Source of the DNA: Parenemella sanctibonifatiensis
GTDB taxonomy: Bacteria; Actinomycetota; Actinomycetes; Propionibacteriales; Propionibacteriaceae
Length of the DNA stretch: 64,000 nt
Assembly: GCF_002250565.1 (NCBI RefSeq)
Contig: NZ_NMVJ01000011.1
Location: forward strand, 1 to 64,000
Direction: 5' to 3'
Every line of letters starts with the position of its first letter. Within the stretch, counting starts at the first letter, position 1. Below are positions 51,935 to 60,186 of the stretch, piece by piece. The translations under genes and the position numbers were made by a program. The notes beneath the pieces are model-generated. The model saw only the letters and a program-made list of their open reading frames with translations. It did no database searches and had not been told where the DNA came from.

Positions 51935-52835
51935 ATGGCTGTGTCCTCGCTCATCGACGACGTCGCCGCGCGCGGCTACGCCAGCTACCGCTTCAAGGAG
52001 ATGCTGGAGCTGCCGCGCGAGCAGTGGCCGGCGCTGGCCACAGCGGCCGCCGAGGGGCAGGACGTGGTCTGCCGCTTCCTCGCTGCGGCGTGGCAGCAGG
52101 GCGGTGCGGATCTCTTCGTCGAGGTGATGGCGTACCTGAAACGGGTCAACCGCTACACCAACGCGCCCGGCGCCATCAAGAACAGCCCCAAGCTGGCGAC
52201 CTCGGCTGGATTGGAGCGGGCCGCGCTCGCCGCCGTCGACACCGACGCGACTCGGCTGGCGGTGCTGGCGGGCAGCTATCCGATCATCGAACTGTGGGCG
52301 CTGATGGCCACCGCCATTCGCGCCGACGCGGACCTGCTGGACCGCCTCGACGAGGCCTGGGGCGGGCACCAAGAAGGTGGACCTGGCGCCGCTGGCGGGA
52401 TGTACGCAGCTGCGTCGACTCGCCCTGTCAGTAGCGAAGGCACCCTCGATCGAGGTCATCACCGAGCTGCCGGAGTTGACGTATTTGAATATGGAGGAGA
52501 CCGCGGACCTGGCGCCGGTGGCCAGCAGCACCGTGGTGACGCTCGGCCTCTTTGCCCCGGTCGACCTCGCGCCGTTGCTCAAGGCGGACCAATTGCGGCA
52601 GGTCAACCTGTTTGAACGAGCCGCCTCCGACCCCCAGTCGCCGCGGCTGTTGGTCGAGCTGGCCCGACGCGGCGTGGCGGTGGTGGCACACCAGTCCGAA
52701 GCGGCCGCGCTGCAGTCGGCGGCGCTGGCGGCCGGCGCCCATGTCGAGGTGATCAACCGGTTGGTGGTGCTCGCGGCCGATAGCGAGGCTGCGGCGACGG
52801 CGTCCGAGCAGCACTACGGCCCGAGGGTGATCTAG
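51935..52835 (+). pseudogene. Unrecognised protein with leucine-rich-like C-terminus, frameshifted
   Basis: Two frames make one protein of about 300 residues. The first (MAVSSLIDDVAARGYASYRF to about 52363) is helical; the second continues as VDLAPLAGCTQLRRLALS and further leucine-patterned strands to 52835. Removing one G from the GGG at 52364-52366 joins them as ...DEAWGGTKKVDLAPL. So a base has been gained, by mutation or assembly error. ATG at 51935 has GGAG upstream, 10 bases after the ThuA-like stop. No function can be assigned; the second half resembles short leucine-rich repeats seen in bacterial interaction domains. Confidence 0.7.
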
Positions 52836-52965
52836 GGCCCGGTGTGAAGCCGCAGCCCCGGCGTACAACCACGTGATGCTGTAGTTGTGCCGGCAAAACC
52901 GGCCGTTTGGGCTGCGTAGCTGCGTGAAGCTGTCGTTGTGCAGGTGCCCGGACCGGCGGCCCAGG

Positions 52966-53532
52966 TCAGGGGTTGGCCGGGGGATCCTCCGGCTCTGGCT
53001 GTGGTTCGGGCTCCGGCTCCGGCTCTGGTTCGGGATCCGGTTCGCTGGTCGCCGGGGGCGCCTGGGAGACCCAGACATTGCCCGAGGAGCACACGTACAT
53101 GTCGCCGGCATACCGCATCACCACGCCGGGGTTGCGGCAGTAACCGCCGGGCACGAGTTCGCTCTCGCGTTCGGCGGTGGTGCTGGGGGCTGGCCGTGGT
53201 GCAGTGGACCTCGGAGCGCTGGAGCTGCGGGTCGGCTCGGGCTCGGGCTCGGGCTCGGGCTCTGATTCGGGCTCGGCTCCTGATGCAGTCGGACTCACCT
53301 CGGGACTGGGTGGCAGCTCGGGGGAGGGTTCGGGCGCAGGCGAGGTGAATCCGGGCTGGGTCGGCGTCGGGGTCGGGCTCGCTGCCATCGTCGGGGTGTC
53401 GGTCCTGACGACCGGCGCAGGGCTGGCCTCGACCGGTGCCGTCGGGCGATTCAGCGCCGACACCGAGAGTCCGACGGCTGCGACAGCCAGGATTCCCAGA
53501 CCGACGGCGGTGGACACGGTTTGTCGCTGCAC
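52966..53532 (-). CDS. Exported Pro/Glu-rich protein with a small cysteine-containing domain
   Basis: A 188-residue protein with an N-terminal signal or anchor (VGLGILAVAAVGLSVSAL), a Pro/Thr/Ser linker, an EPEPEP tract, a short folded segment GGYCRNPGVVMRYAGDMYVC plus SSGNVWV with two Cys that could form a disulfide, and a second EPEPEP tail. It looks like a cell-wall spanning stalk with a small exposed domain. GTG at 53532 follows AAAGGGAG. Both acidic tracts are encoded by simple repeats (such as GGCTCGGGCTCGGGCTCG on the plus strand) prone to length change. Function unknown. Confidence 0.6.
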   Translation of the reverse strand: MQRQTVSTAVGLGILAVAAVGLSVSALNRPTAPVEASPAPVVRTDTPTMAASPTPTPTQPGFTSPAPEPSPELPPSPEVSPTASGAEPESEPEPEPEPEPTRSSSAPRSTAPRPAPSTTAERESELVPGGYCRNPGVVMRYAGDMYVCSSGNVWVSQAPPATSEPDPEPEPEPEPEPQPEPEDPPANP

Positions 53533-53744
53533 GGCACTCCCTTTCGCTGCGGACAGCCTAATGTGCCGGGCTGCTGAGGCCGAGCACCTTTGAGCCCAGC
53601 TTCAGGGGTTTCAGCGCCGGAGTGACCGCGCCCGCTCCTCCCGGCACAGGCGGCACCGTAGTCGTACCCGCCCTCGCCAAGCTGCCGCGTACGCTGGACG
53701 CGCATGTGACGAACCGCGTCACACCACTGTTGAGGGGGATCATC

Positions 53745-54497
53745 GTGGGCAAGACCGACACTTTCCACCAGCTCATCACCACCGTCGTCGCCAACGGGTT
53801 CGGGCCGCTGCCGAGCTCCCGCGCCTACGCGGAGGCGTACGCGGGTAGCGGCTTCCAGCCTGGTTCGGAGAAGGCCGAGAAGGCGGTCAGGCGCATCATT
53901 GCCGAGTCGACGCTGCTGGCCGGGGCCAGCGGTTTCACCTCCGGGTTGGGTGGTTTGGCGACCGCGCTGGTCGCCATCCCGGCGAGCGCGGTCGGCACTT
54001 TGCTGGTGAATGCCCGGATGGTCGGCGCGATCGCGCACCTGCGCGGCCACGATGTGACCGACGAGCGCACCATCGAACTGATCAAGATCTCACTGGCCGG
54101 TTCGGCGGCGCAGGGCTTTGTCGCGAAGGTCGGCGTCCAGCTCGGTGAGCGACTCACCTGGGCTGCGGTACGCAAGCTGCCTGCCGAGATTCTCAAGCGT
54201 GTCAACCAGGACATCGCCCGGCTCATCCTGACTCGGATCGGCGGCAAGTTCGGCGGCAAGGCCTTGGTCCGCGGCATCCCGCTGCTGGGCGGCTTCGTCG
54301 GCGGCGGCATCGATGCCTTCGGCTCGGCGGCGGTGGCCCGGGCGGCGCAGTCCCTTTTCGCTGCGCAGCCCGTGTCGACCGATGCATCCGGCACCGAATC
54401 GGGCCAGGAATCCGCCACCGCGCCAGCCGCTGACACCGACAGCTCGGCCGCGGCAGACCAGTCCGGCACCGACCCGAAGGCCAGCACCGAGGTGTGA
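53745..54497 (+). CDS. EcsC family-like protein
   Basis: A 250-residue protein with the Gly/Ala-rich core usual in EcsC-family proteins (LAGASGFTSGLGGLATALVA, IPASAVGTLLVNARMVGAIA, ALVRGIPLLGGFVGGGIDAF) and an Ala/Ser/Thr/Asp-rich tail. GTG at 53745 is preferred as TGAGGGGGA ends seven bases upstream; the frame is open back to 53622 and a GTG at 53706 is another option. EcsC functions are poorly known and often membrane-associated. It stands alone and is followed by a strong hairpin. Confidence 0.65.
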   Translation: MGKTDTFHQLITTVVANGFGPLPSSRAYAEAYAGSGFQPGSEKAEKAVRRIIAESTLLAGASGFTSGLGGLATALVAIPASAVGTLLVNARMVGAIAHLRGHDVTDERTIELIKISLAGSAAQGFVAKVGVQLGERLTWAAVRKLPAEILKRVNQDIARLILTRIGGKFGGKALVRGIPLLGGFVGGGIDAFGSAAVARAAQSLFAAQPVSTDASGTESGQESATAPAADTDSSAAADQSGTDPKASTEV

Positions 54498-54511
54498 CCG
54501 ACCCCACGTCG

Positions 54512-54544
54512 ACGACCCCCGCACGCACCGCGTACGGGGGTCGT
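54512..54544 (+). terminator. Hairpin after the EcsC-like gene
   Basis: ACGACCCCCG and CGGGGGTCGT form a perfect 10-bp stem around a 13-base loop, 14 bases after the EcsC-like stop. It lacks a long T run but is the only strong structure before the next gene. Confidence 0.55.
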
Positions 54545-54625
54545 TCGGTGTCGGGGACAGGCCCGAGGGTTGCGCCGTAGTAACGGATTGCTGCTGCTAC
54601 GCTGACGCGCAACTCAGGAGGACAC

Positions 54626-55645
54626 ATGGACCAGCAGCAGGCCCCTGCCCGACGTCGGGTGGGATTGGTCGGCGCGGGCGGCATCAGCGGGGCGCACCTG
54701 CCCTACTGGCTGTCGATCAACGCGCAGATCTTCGTCTACAGCACCGAACACGCCGAGCGTCTCGTCGCCAACAACCCCGAGGCCGACGTCACGATCGTCA
54801 ACTCCCTGGAGGAGCTGCTCGATCAGGTCGACATCGTCGACATCATGACCCCGACCCCCGACCACTACGCCCCCACCAAGGCAGCGCTGGCCGCGGGCAA
54901 GAAGGTGGTCTGCGAGAAGCCGCTGACCCGGCACACCGGCCAGGCCAAGGAACTGTTGGAGCTCGCCGAGCCCGGCCAGCTCTACCCGGCGCACGTGGTC
55001 CGCTACTTCCCGCAGTACGCCCACGCCAAGCGCATCATCGACGAGGGCACCCTGGGTGAGCTCGGCGTGCTGCGGTTCACCCGCCGCGGCAGCTATCCGA
55101 CCCGCGACTGGTACGCCGACCCGGAGCGTTCCGGCGGCATCGTGATGGATCAGATGATCCACGACCTCGACCAGGCGTACTGGCTGGCAGGGCCGGTGGA
55201 GCGGCTGTACGCCGTCAACCGCGTCCTCACCGACCCCGAGAAGATCGAGACCTGCCACGTGGTGATGCACCACACCAACGGTGCGGTGTCGCACTGCCGC
55301 GGTCTGTGGGGCAACCAGCGTACGGTCTTCGGCTACAGCTACGACATCTACGGCACCGAGGGCCGGCTGCGGTTCAACACCGACGACAGTGCCCAGGTGC
55401 GGCTGGATGATGCCCTCAAGGCCAAGCTCGCGGCGGAGAAGCCCGACAAGGGCTTCCTGCCCAGCACCAGCGCCTTCGACTCGCCCTACAGCACCGAGCT
55501 GGCTGCGTATGTGGCGGCCTTCGACGGTGGTGAGCTGCCGCGGGTCAGCGCCGAGGACGGCTTGATGGCGGTGGCCCTGTGTGAGGCGGCGACGGCCTCG
55601 ATCGAATCCGGCGCCCCCATCGTGATGAAGGAGTTCCTGGCATGA
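54626..55645 (+). CDS. Gfo/Idh/MocA family oxidoreductase (1)
   Basis: A 339-residue NAD(P)-dependent sugar or inositol dehydrogenase-type protein. The Rossmann start is RVGLVGAGGISGAHLPYWLS, the family EKPLTRHTGQAKELL motif contains the conserved EKP Lys, and MDQMIHDLDQAYWL supplies the catalytic HD pair. ATG at 54626 follows AGGAGGACAC. The stop overlaps the next gene of the same family (ATGA), so two paralogues are co-translated, perhaps acting on successive or alternative substrates. Confidence 0.9.
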   Translation: MDQQQAPARRRVGLVGAGGISGAHLPYWLSINAQIFVYSTEHAERLVANNPEADVTIVNSLEELLDQVDIVDIMTPTPDHYAPTKAALAAGKKVVCEKPLTRHTGQAKELLELAEPGQLYPAHVVRYFPQYAHAKRIIDEGTLGELGVLRFTRRGSYPTRDWYADPERSGGIVMDQMIHDLDQAYWLAGPVERLYAVNRVLTDPEKIETCHVVMHHTNGAVSHCRGLWGNQRTVFGYSYDIYGTEGRLRFNTDDSAQVRLDDALKAKLAAEKPDKGFLPSTSAFDSPYSTELAAYVAAFDGGELPRVSAEDGLMAVALCEAATASIESGAPIVMKEFLA

Positions 55646-56661
55646 AGAAGCTCAAGATTGCGCTGCTGTCGTTTGCGCACGTGCATGCCCGCAGCTACGT
55701 CCAGCTCCTCAAGGATCGCGACGACGTGGAGTTTCTCAGCACTGACGTGCTCTTCGGGCCGGCGCCCGAGGACGAGCTCCGGGGTCGGGCCCAGGCCGAG
55801 GAGTGGGGCGCGCCCTACGTCGAAACCCTGGACGAGATCTGGGAGTGGGGCCCCGACGCAGTGGTGGTGCAGAGCGAGAACGTCAACCATCGCCCGCTGG
55901 TGGAGGCCGCTGCTGCCCGCGGTGCGCACATCCTGTGCGAGAAGCCGCTGGCGACCACGGTGGCCGACGGCGAGGCGATGCTGCAGGCCTGCGCCGACAA
56001 CAACGTCTTCCTGATGATGGCCTACCCGATCCACTTCGAGTCGGGTGTGGAGACGGTCCGCGAACTGGTGTCGAGCGGCAAACTCGGCACCGTCGTCGGC
56101 GCGACCGGCACCAACACCGGCCGGATCCCGGTGAACCGGCGGGCCTGGTTCTGTGACCCGGAGCAGGCCGGCGGCGGCGCCTTGGTGGACCACACCGTGC
56201 ACTGCGCTGAACTGCTGGACTACCTGCTGGGCTCCGAACCGGTCAAGGTACATGCGGTGGCGAACAAGATCTTCCACGCCGACCACCCCAAGGTCCACAC
56301 CGAGACCGCCGGGCTGGTGACCGTCACCTACGCCAACGGCGTGGTCGCCACCATCGACTGCTCCTGGAGCCTGCTCCCGGAGGGGCCGCTGCTGGACGGT
56401 CTCACCCTGGAGGTCGTCGGCAGCGACGGCATCGCCTCGGTCGACACCTTCGGTACGGCCGTTGAGGGATATGCCAGCCAGCCCGGCATGCAGCGGCTGC
56501 CCTTCGGTCCCAACCTGGACGGTCGGATGGTCGAGGCCTTCCTCGAGGGCGTACGCACCGGTCAGGCCCCGCAGCCCGACGGCGCGGCGGGCCTGCGTAC
56601 CCAGCGGATCGTCAACGGCGCCCTGGACTCCTTCGCCCGCGGCGAAGCCGTCCAGGTCTGA
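55642..56661 (+). CDS. Gfo/Idh/MocA family oxidoreductase (2)
   Basis: A 339-residue protein of the same superfamily but distant in sequence from its neighbour. It starts KIALLSFAHVHARSYVQLLK, lacking the glycine-rich GxGxxG loop of the usual Rossmann start (a feature of the HVHA subgroup), and retains CEKPLATTVADGEAML and DHTVHCAELLDYL. ATG overlaps the previous stop. The coding region ends 14 bases before the IS30-family element. Confidence 0.88.
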   Translation: MKKLKIALLSFAHVHARSYVQLLKDRDDVEFLSTDVLFGPAPEDELRGRAQAEEWGAPYVETLDEIWEWGPDAVVVQSENVNHRPLVEAAAARGAHILCEKPLATTVADGEAMLQACADNNVFLMMAYPIHFESGVETVRELVSSGKLGTVVGATGTNTGRIPVNRRAWFCDPEQAGGGALVDHTVHCAELLDYLLGSEPVKVHAVANKIFHADHPKVHTETAGLVTVTYANGVVATIDCSWSLLPEGPLLDGLTLEVVGSDGIASVDTFGTAVEGYASQPGMQRLPFGPNLDGRMVEAFLEGVRTGQAPQPDGAAGLRTQRIVNGALDSFARGEAVQV

Positions 56662-56675
56662 TCACCGATTCCTAC

Positions 56676-58028
56676 GAAGACCGCGCTCCAGCGGCTGTTG
56701 GTCGCAATAGGGCGGGGTCAGAGGGTGAGTGCAACGTGTTGTGCTGACTCTTGGAGGCTGTGGTGCCTGGGCGGGATTGGGATGAGTTTCGGTACTGGGT
56801 GGAGTGTGGGCTGACGATCCCGCAGTTGTGCCAGCGGTTCGGCTGGCATCCCAGGACGGTGCAGAAGGTGTTGCGTCGGTTCGGGTATCGGTTGGCGTTG
56901 GGGCGGCGGGGCGGTCAGGCTCGTCCTGTGATGCCTGAACAGTTCACTGATCTCGACCGGGTCGTCCCGGCTTCGGGCGGTCATGGTCGTCGGCTGAGTC
57001 AGCAGGAGCGGGTGGTGATCCAGCTGCGCCGTGAGGATGGTTGGTCGATGGCCCGGATTGCGCAGGCGATCGGGGTGTCCGCAGCGACGGTGTGTCGGGA
57101 GTTGAAACGTGGCCAACGGTTGCCTGATGGCCGTTACTGCGCGGCGTTGTCCCACTCCCAGGCGGTGGCCCGCAGGGCCCGGCCCAAACCAACGAAACTG
57201 TCCGATCCCCAGACCCGTGCAGCGGTGATCCAGGGGTTGAATGATCGGTTCTCGCCACGCCAGGTCGCTGCGAAGCTGCGGACTGATTTCGCCGAGGATC
57301 ACACTAGATGGGTGAGTCACGAAACGATCTACCAAGCCCTGTATGTCCAAGGCAAAGGCGCCCTGCGCCAGGAACTGAAGATCGCCAAAGCGTTGCGGTC
57401 GGGCCGCACCCACCGGATCCCCGCCTCGAAACTGCCCCAACGTTCCAGCAGGTCCTGGCTGGAGGGCCATCACATCTCAACCCGGCCAGCCGAGGCAGCT
57501 GACCGGACCGTGCCCGGCCATTGGGAAGGGGACCTGGTGATCGGCAAGGACCACAAGTCCGCGCTCATCACCTTGGTCGAGCGATCCTCCCGGTTCACCC
57601 TGCTGCACCGGCTGATCAACGGTCAGGACTCCAAGACTGTGGTCGATGCGTTGATCGAGATGACCAAGAGCATGTCCGATGGGCTGCTGAAGAGCGTGAC
57701 CTGGGACCAGGGATCGGAGATGGCTGACCACCTTCGGTTCACTCTGGCCAGCAACGCGAAGGTCTACTTTTGCGACCCTCACTCGCCCTGGCAGCGCGGC
57801 ACCAACGAGAACACCAACTACCTCGTCCGTGACCTCCTCGGCGGCAAACAAGCCGACTTCCGCGACTACACCGACGCCGACATTGCTGAGGCCCAACGAC
57901 TCCTCAACATCCGACCCCGACAAATCCTCAACTGGCAAACCCCAGCCAACTACCTCGCCGAACGCTTTCTTGCACTCACCACTTGACACCGCCTAGTTGC
58001 GACCAACAGCCGCTGGGGCGCGGTTTTC
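56676..58028 (+). mobile_element. IS30-family insertion sequence
   Basis: A complete-looking element of about 1.35 kb. The left end begins GAAGACCGCGCTCCAGCGGC and the inverse of the right end begins GAAAACCGCGCCCCAGCGGC; 20 bases (CCAGCGGCTGTTGGTCGCAA) are identical and weaker similarity extends to about 58 bases, reaching GGTGAGTGCAA at both ends. No clear target duplication is seen next to these borders (TAC versus TGC). It lies between two converging sugar-metabolism genes and disrupts neither. Confidence 0.8.
56763..57986 (+). CDS. IS30-family transposase
   Basis: A 407-residue DDE transposase. An N-terminal helix-turn-helix region (LTIPQLCQRFGWHPRTVQKV) precedes the IS30-type one (WSMARIAQAIGVSAATVCRE). 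The catalytic triad is visible as HWEGDLVIG, VTWDQGSEM and GTNENTNYLVRD. The frame is intact, so the element may be active. Start is uncertain among TTG 56751, GTG 56760 and GTG 56763; the last is best spaced from GGAGG. Confidence 0.92.
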   Translation: MPGRDWDEFRYWVECGLTIPQLCQRFGWHPRTVQKVLRRFGYRLALGRRGGQARPVMPEQFTDLDRVVPASGGHGRRLSQQERVVIQLRREDGWSMARIAQAIGVSAATVCRELKRGQRLPDGRYCAALSHSQAVARRARPKPTKLSDPQTRAAVIQGLNDRFSPRQVAAKLRTDFAEDHTRWVSHETIYQALYVQGKGALRQELKIAKALRSGRTHRIPASKLPQRSSRSWLEGHHISTRPAEAADRTVPGHWEGDLVIGKDHKSALITLVERSSRFTLLHRLINGQDSKTVVDALIEMTKSMSDGLLKSVTWDQGSEMADHLRFTLASNAKVYFCDPHSPWQRGTNENTNYLVRDLLGGKQADFRDYTDADIAEAQRLLNIRPRQILNWQTPANYLAERFLALTT

Positions 58029-58064
58029 TGCGGGGGCCGGCGCTGTCGGGCCGGAATCCGCACC

Positions 58065-58904
58065 TCAGAGATGGGGGAGGACCAGGTCCGCGTAGCGCTG
58101 GGCCATGGTCGCCACGATGGTCGGGGCGCCCTGCTCCCAGATGCCGACGTTGAAGATCTCGACCTCGATGTCGCCGGTGTAGCCGGCGTCGCGGACCCAC
58201 TGGGTGGTCGAGGTGAAGTCACAGTGGCCATCACCCATGTAGCCGCGCGAGTTGAGGGTGTCCTCCTTGAGCGGCAACTCCCAGTCACACACCTGGTAGG
58301 AGGAGATTCGGCCCTCGGCACCGGCGCGAGCGATCATCTCCTGCAGCTTCGGGTCCCACCACACGTGGTAGGTGTCGACGACCACGCCGACCGCCTCCGC
58401 GGGGAACGGGGCCGCCATCTCCAGCGACTGCTCCAGCGTCGACAGGACGCCGCGGTCGGCCGCGAAGATCGGGTTCATCGGCTCGAGTGCCAGCCGTACG
58501 CCCGCGTCCTGTGCGTGGGGGACCAGCGCGGCGATGCCGTCGGCGACCCGCTGCCGGGCAGCCACGATGTCGCGGTCGCCCTCGGGCAGCCCGCCGACCA
58601 CCATCACCAGTTCGCCGGCGCCGATCGCGGCGGCTTCTTCCAGCGCCCGCCGGTTGTCGGCGAGTGCCTCGGCGGTGGCCTGCTCGCCGACCGCGGTCAG
58701 GAACCCGCCCCGGCACAGCGAGGAGGTACGCAGGCCGGCGTCGCGGATGATGCGCCCGGCCTCGGCGGCGCCGACCTCCTGGACCCGGTCACGCCAGGGC
58801 CCGACTGCGCCCAAGCCCGCTTCGGCGGCCGCTTCGACGCATTCGGCCAAGGTTTGCAGCTTGGCCGTCGCGGTGTTGAGGGAGAGACGGGACAGATCGG
58901 TCAC
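58065..58904 (-). CDS. Sugar phosphate isomerase/epimerase (xylose isomerase-like TIM barrel)
   Basis: A 279-residue AP-endonuclease-2-like TIM barrel, the fold of IolE/IolI and 3-keto-sugar epimerases. Likely metal ligands lie in LALEPMNP (Glu), VVVDTYHVWWDP (Asp, His), GDGHCDF (His) and IEVEIFN (Glu). GTG at 58904 overlaps the upstream Gfo/Idh stop (GTGA), so the two are coupled. Gfo/Idh plus this fold is a common pair in inositol and 3-keto-sugar pathways. Confidence 0.87.
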   Translation of the reverse strand: MTDLSRLSLNTATAKLQTLAECVEAAAEAGLGAVGPWRDRVQEVGAAEAGRIIRDAGLRTSSLCRGGFLTAVGEQATAEALADNRRALEEAAAIGAGELVMVVGGLPEGDRDIVAARQRVADGIAALVPHAQDAGVRLALEPMNPIFAADRGVLSTLEQSLEMAAPFPAEAVGVVVDTYHVWWDPKLQEMIARAGAEGRISSYQVCDWELPLKEDTLNSRGYMGDGHCDFTSTTQWVRDAGYTGDIEVEIFNVGIWEQGAPTIVATMAQRYADLVLPHL

Positions 58905-60055
58905 AGCGTGATCTCCGGGATCTCGAGGCGGCGCCCCTCTGCCGAGGACTGCAGGCCGAGCTCGGCCAGCTGTACGCCGCGGGCGGCCGACAGCAGGTCG
59001 TAGCGGTGCGGGCGGCCGGCGGCGACGTCGATGAGGAACTCTTCCCACTGCTGCTTGAAGCCGTTGCCCAGGTCAGCGTTGGCGGGCACATCGAGCCACT
59101 GCGCCCGATAGTCGTTGGTCTCGGGGATGTCGGGATCCCAGACCGGCTTGGGGGTGTGTGCACGCTGTTGGGCGACGCAGTTCGTCAGCCCGGCGACGGC
59201 GGATCCGTGGGTGCCGTCGACGTGAAACTCGACCAGTTCGCCACGGTGCACCCGGGTGGCCCAGGAGGAGTTGATCTGGGCAATGATCGAACCGTCCGGA
59301 CCGTCGATGTCGAAGATGCCGTACGCGGCGTCGTCGGCGGTGGCCCGGTATTCCTTGCCCTGCTCGTCCCATCGGGTCGGGATGTGGGTGGCGGCCTGGG
59401 CGTACACCGACTTGACCGGGCCGAGGATCCCCTCGAGCACGTAGTTCCAGTGGCAGAACATGTCGGTCATGATGCCGCCGCCGTCCTCGGAGCGGTAGTT
59501 CCAACTGGGGCGCTGGGCGGGCTGCTGGTCGCCCTCGAAGACCCAGTAGCCGAATTCGCCGCGCATCGACAGGATGCGGCCGAAGAAGCCTTCGCTGACC
59601 AGCCGGCGCAGCTTCACCAGGCCGGGCAGATAGAGCTTGTCGTGCACGACGCCGGCGACGACCCCGGTCTCCTCGCGGAGCTTGGCCAGATCGACGGCCT
59701 GCTCGAGCGTCTCGGCGGTGGGCTTCTCGGTGAAGACGTGCTTGCCGGCCTTCATCGCCTTGGTGAGCGCTGGGAAGCGACGCGAGGTCAGCTGCGAGTC
59801 GAAGTAGATGTCGATGTCATCGCGGGTCATGCAGTCGTCGGTGTCGGTCGACCATTCCTCGATGTCGTGCTGCTGTGCGATCTCCTTGAGGCGATCCTCG
59901 CGGCGGCCCACGATGATCGGTTCGACCTGCAGGCGGGAGCCGTCAGGCAACGTGACGCCGCCTTGGTCGCGGATCGCGAGGATCGATCGCACCAGGTGCT
60001 GCCGGTAGCCCATCCGGCCGGTGATGCCATTCATGGCAATACGCAATGTGGTCAT
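58901..60055 (-). CDS. Gfo/Idh/MocA family oxidoreductase (3)
   Basis: A 384-residue dehydrogenase-type protein. The nucleotide site begins LRIAMNGITGRMGYRQHLVR, followed by FTEKPTAETLEQAVDLA (conserved EKP) and a C-terminal alpha/beta domain with GGIMTDMFCHWNYVLEG, where the catalytic His lies. It is longer than the other two members here. ATG at 60055 has GGAGGAAC upstream at a long spacing. A LacI-type operator lies at 60127-60144, 72 bases before the start. Probably LacI-repressed with the isomerase downstream. Confidence 0.88.
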   Translation of the reverse strand: MTTLRIAMNGITGRMGYRQHLVRSILAIRDQGGVTLPDGSRLQVEPIIVGRREDRLKEIAQQHDIEEWSTDTDDCMTRDDIDIYFDSQLTSRRFPALTKAMKAGKHVFTEKPTAETLEQAVDLAKLREETGVVAGVVHDKLYLPGLVKLRRLVSEGFFGRILSMRGEFGYWVFEGDQQPAQRPSWNYRSEDGGGIMTDMFCHWNYVLEGILGPVKSVYAQAATHIPTRWDEQGKEYRATADDAAYGIFDIDGPDGSIIAQINSSWATRVHRGELVEFHVDGTHGSAVAGLTNCVAQQRAHTPKPVWDPDIPETNDYRAQWLDVPANADLGNGFKQQWEEFLIDVAAGRPHRYDLLSAARGVQLAELGLQSSAEGRRLEIPEITL

Positions 60056-60126
60056 GTGTTCTCGTTCCTCCGCGAACGTCGGGGTGGGCATCCAAGGATG
60101 GCCTGGGACCTCCATGGCACCCCAGT

Positions 60127-60144
60127 CTGGAATGCGCTTTCCAA
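60127..60144. promoter_or_regulatory. LacI-type operator upstream of the Gfo/Idh-isomerase pair
   Basis: CTGGAATGCGCTTTCCAA matches 16 of 18 positions of TTGGAAAGCGCTTTCCAA, the same palindrome approximated at 48155-48172. The linked LacI-family gene at 61062-62054 is the obvious candidate binder. Confidence 0.7.
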
Positions 60145-60186
60145 TACTCTAGGTTGCCGGTTGGTGGGTGTCAAGACGGCAACTCC

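Noticed and set aside
52842-52944. Imperfect direct repeats (GTGATGCTGTAGTTGTGCCGG and GTGAAGCTGTCGTTGTGCAGG) as an RNA or operator
   Set aside because: Only two good copies with several mismatches and no clear link to a promoter; a small GCCGG/CCGGC hairpin between them may be a weak terminator.
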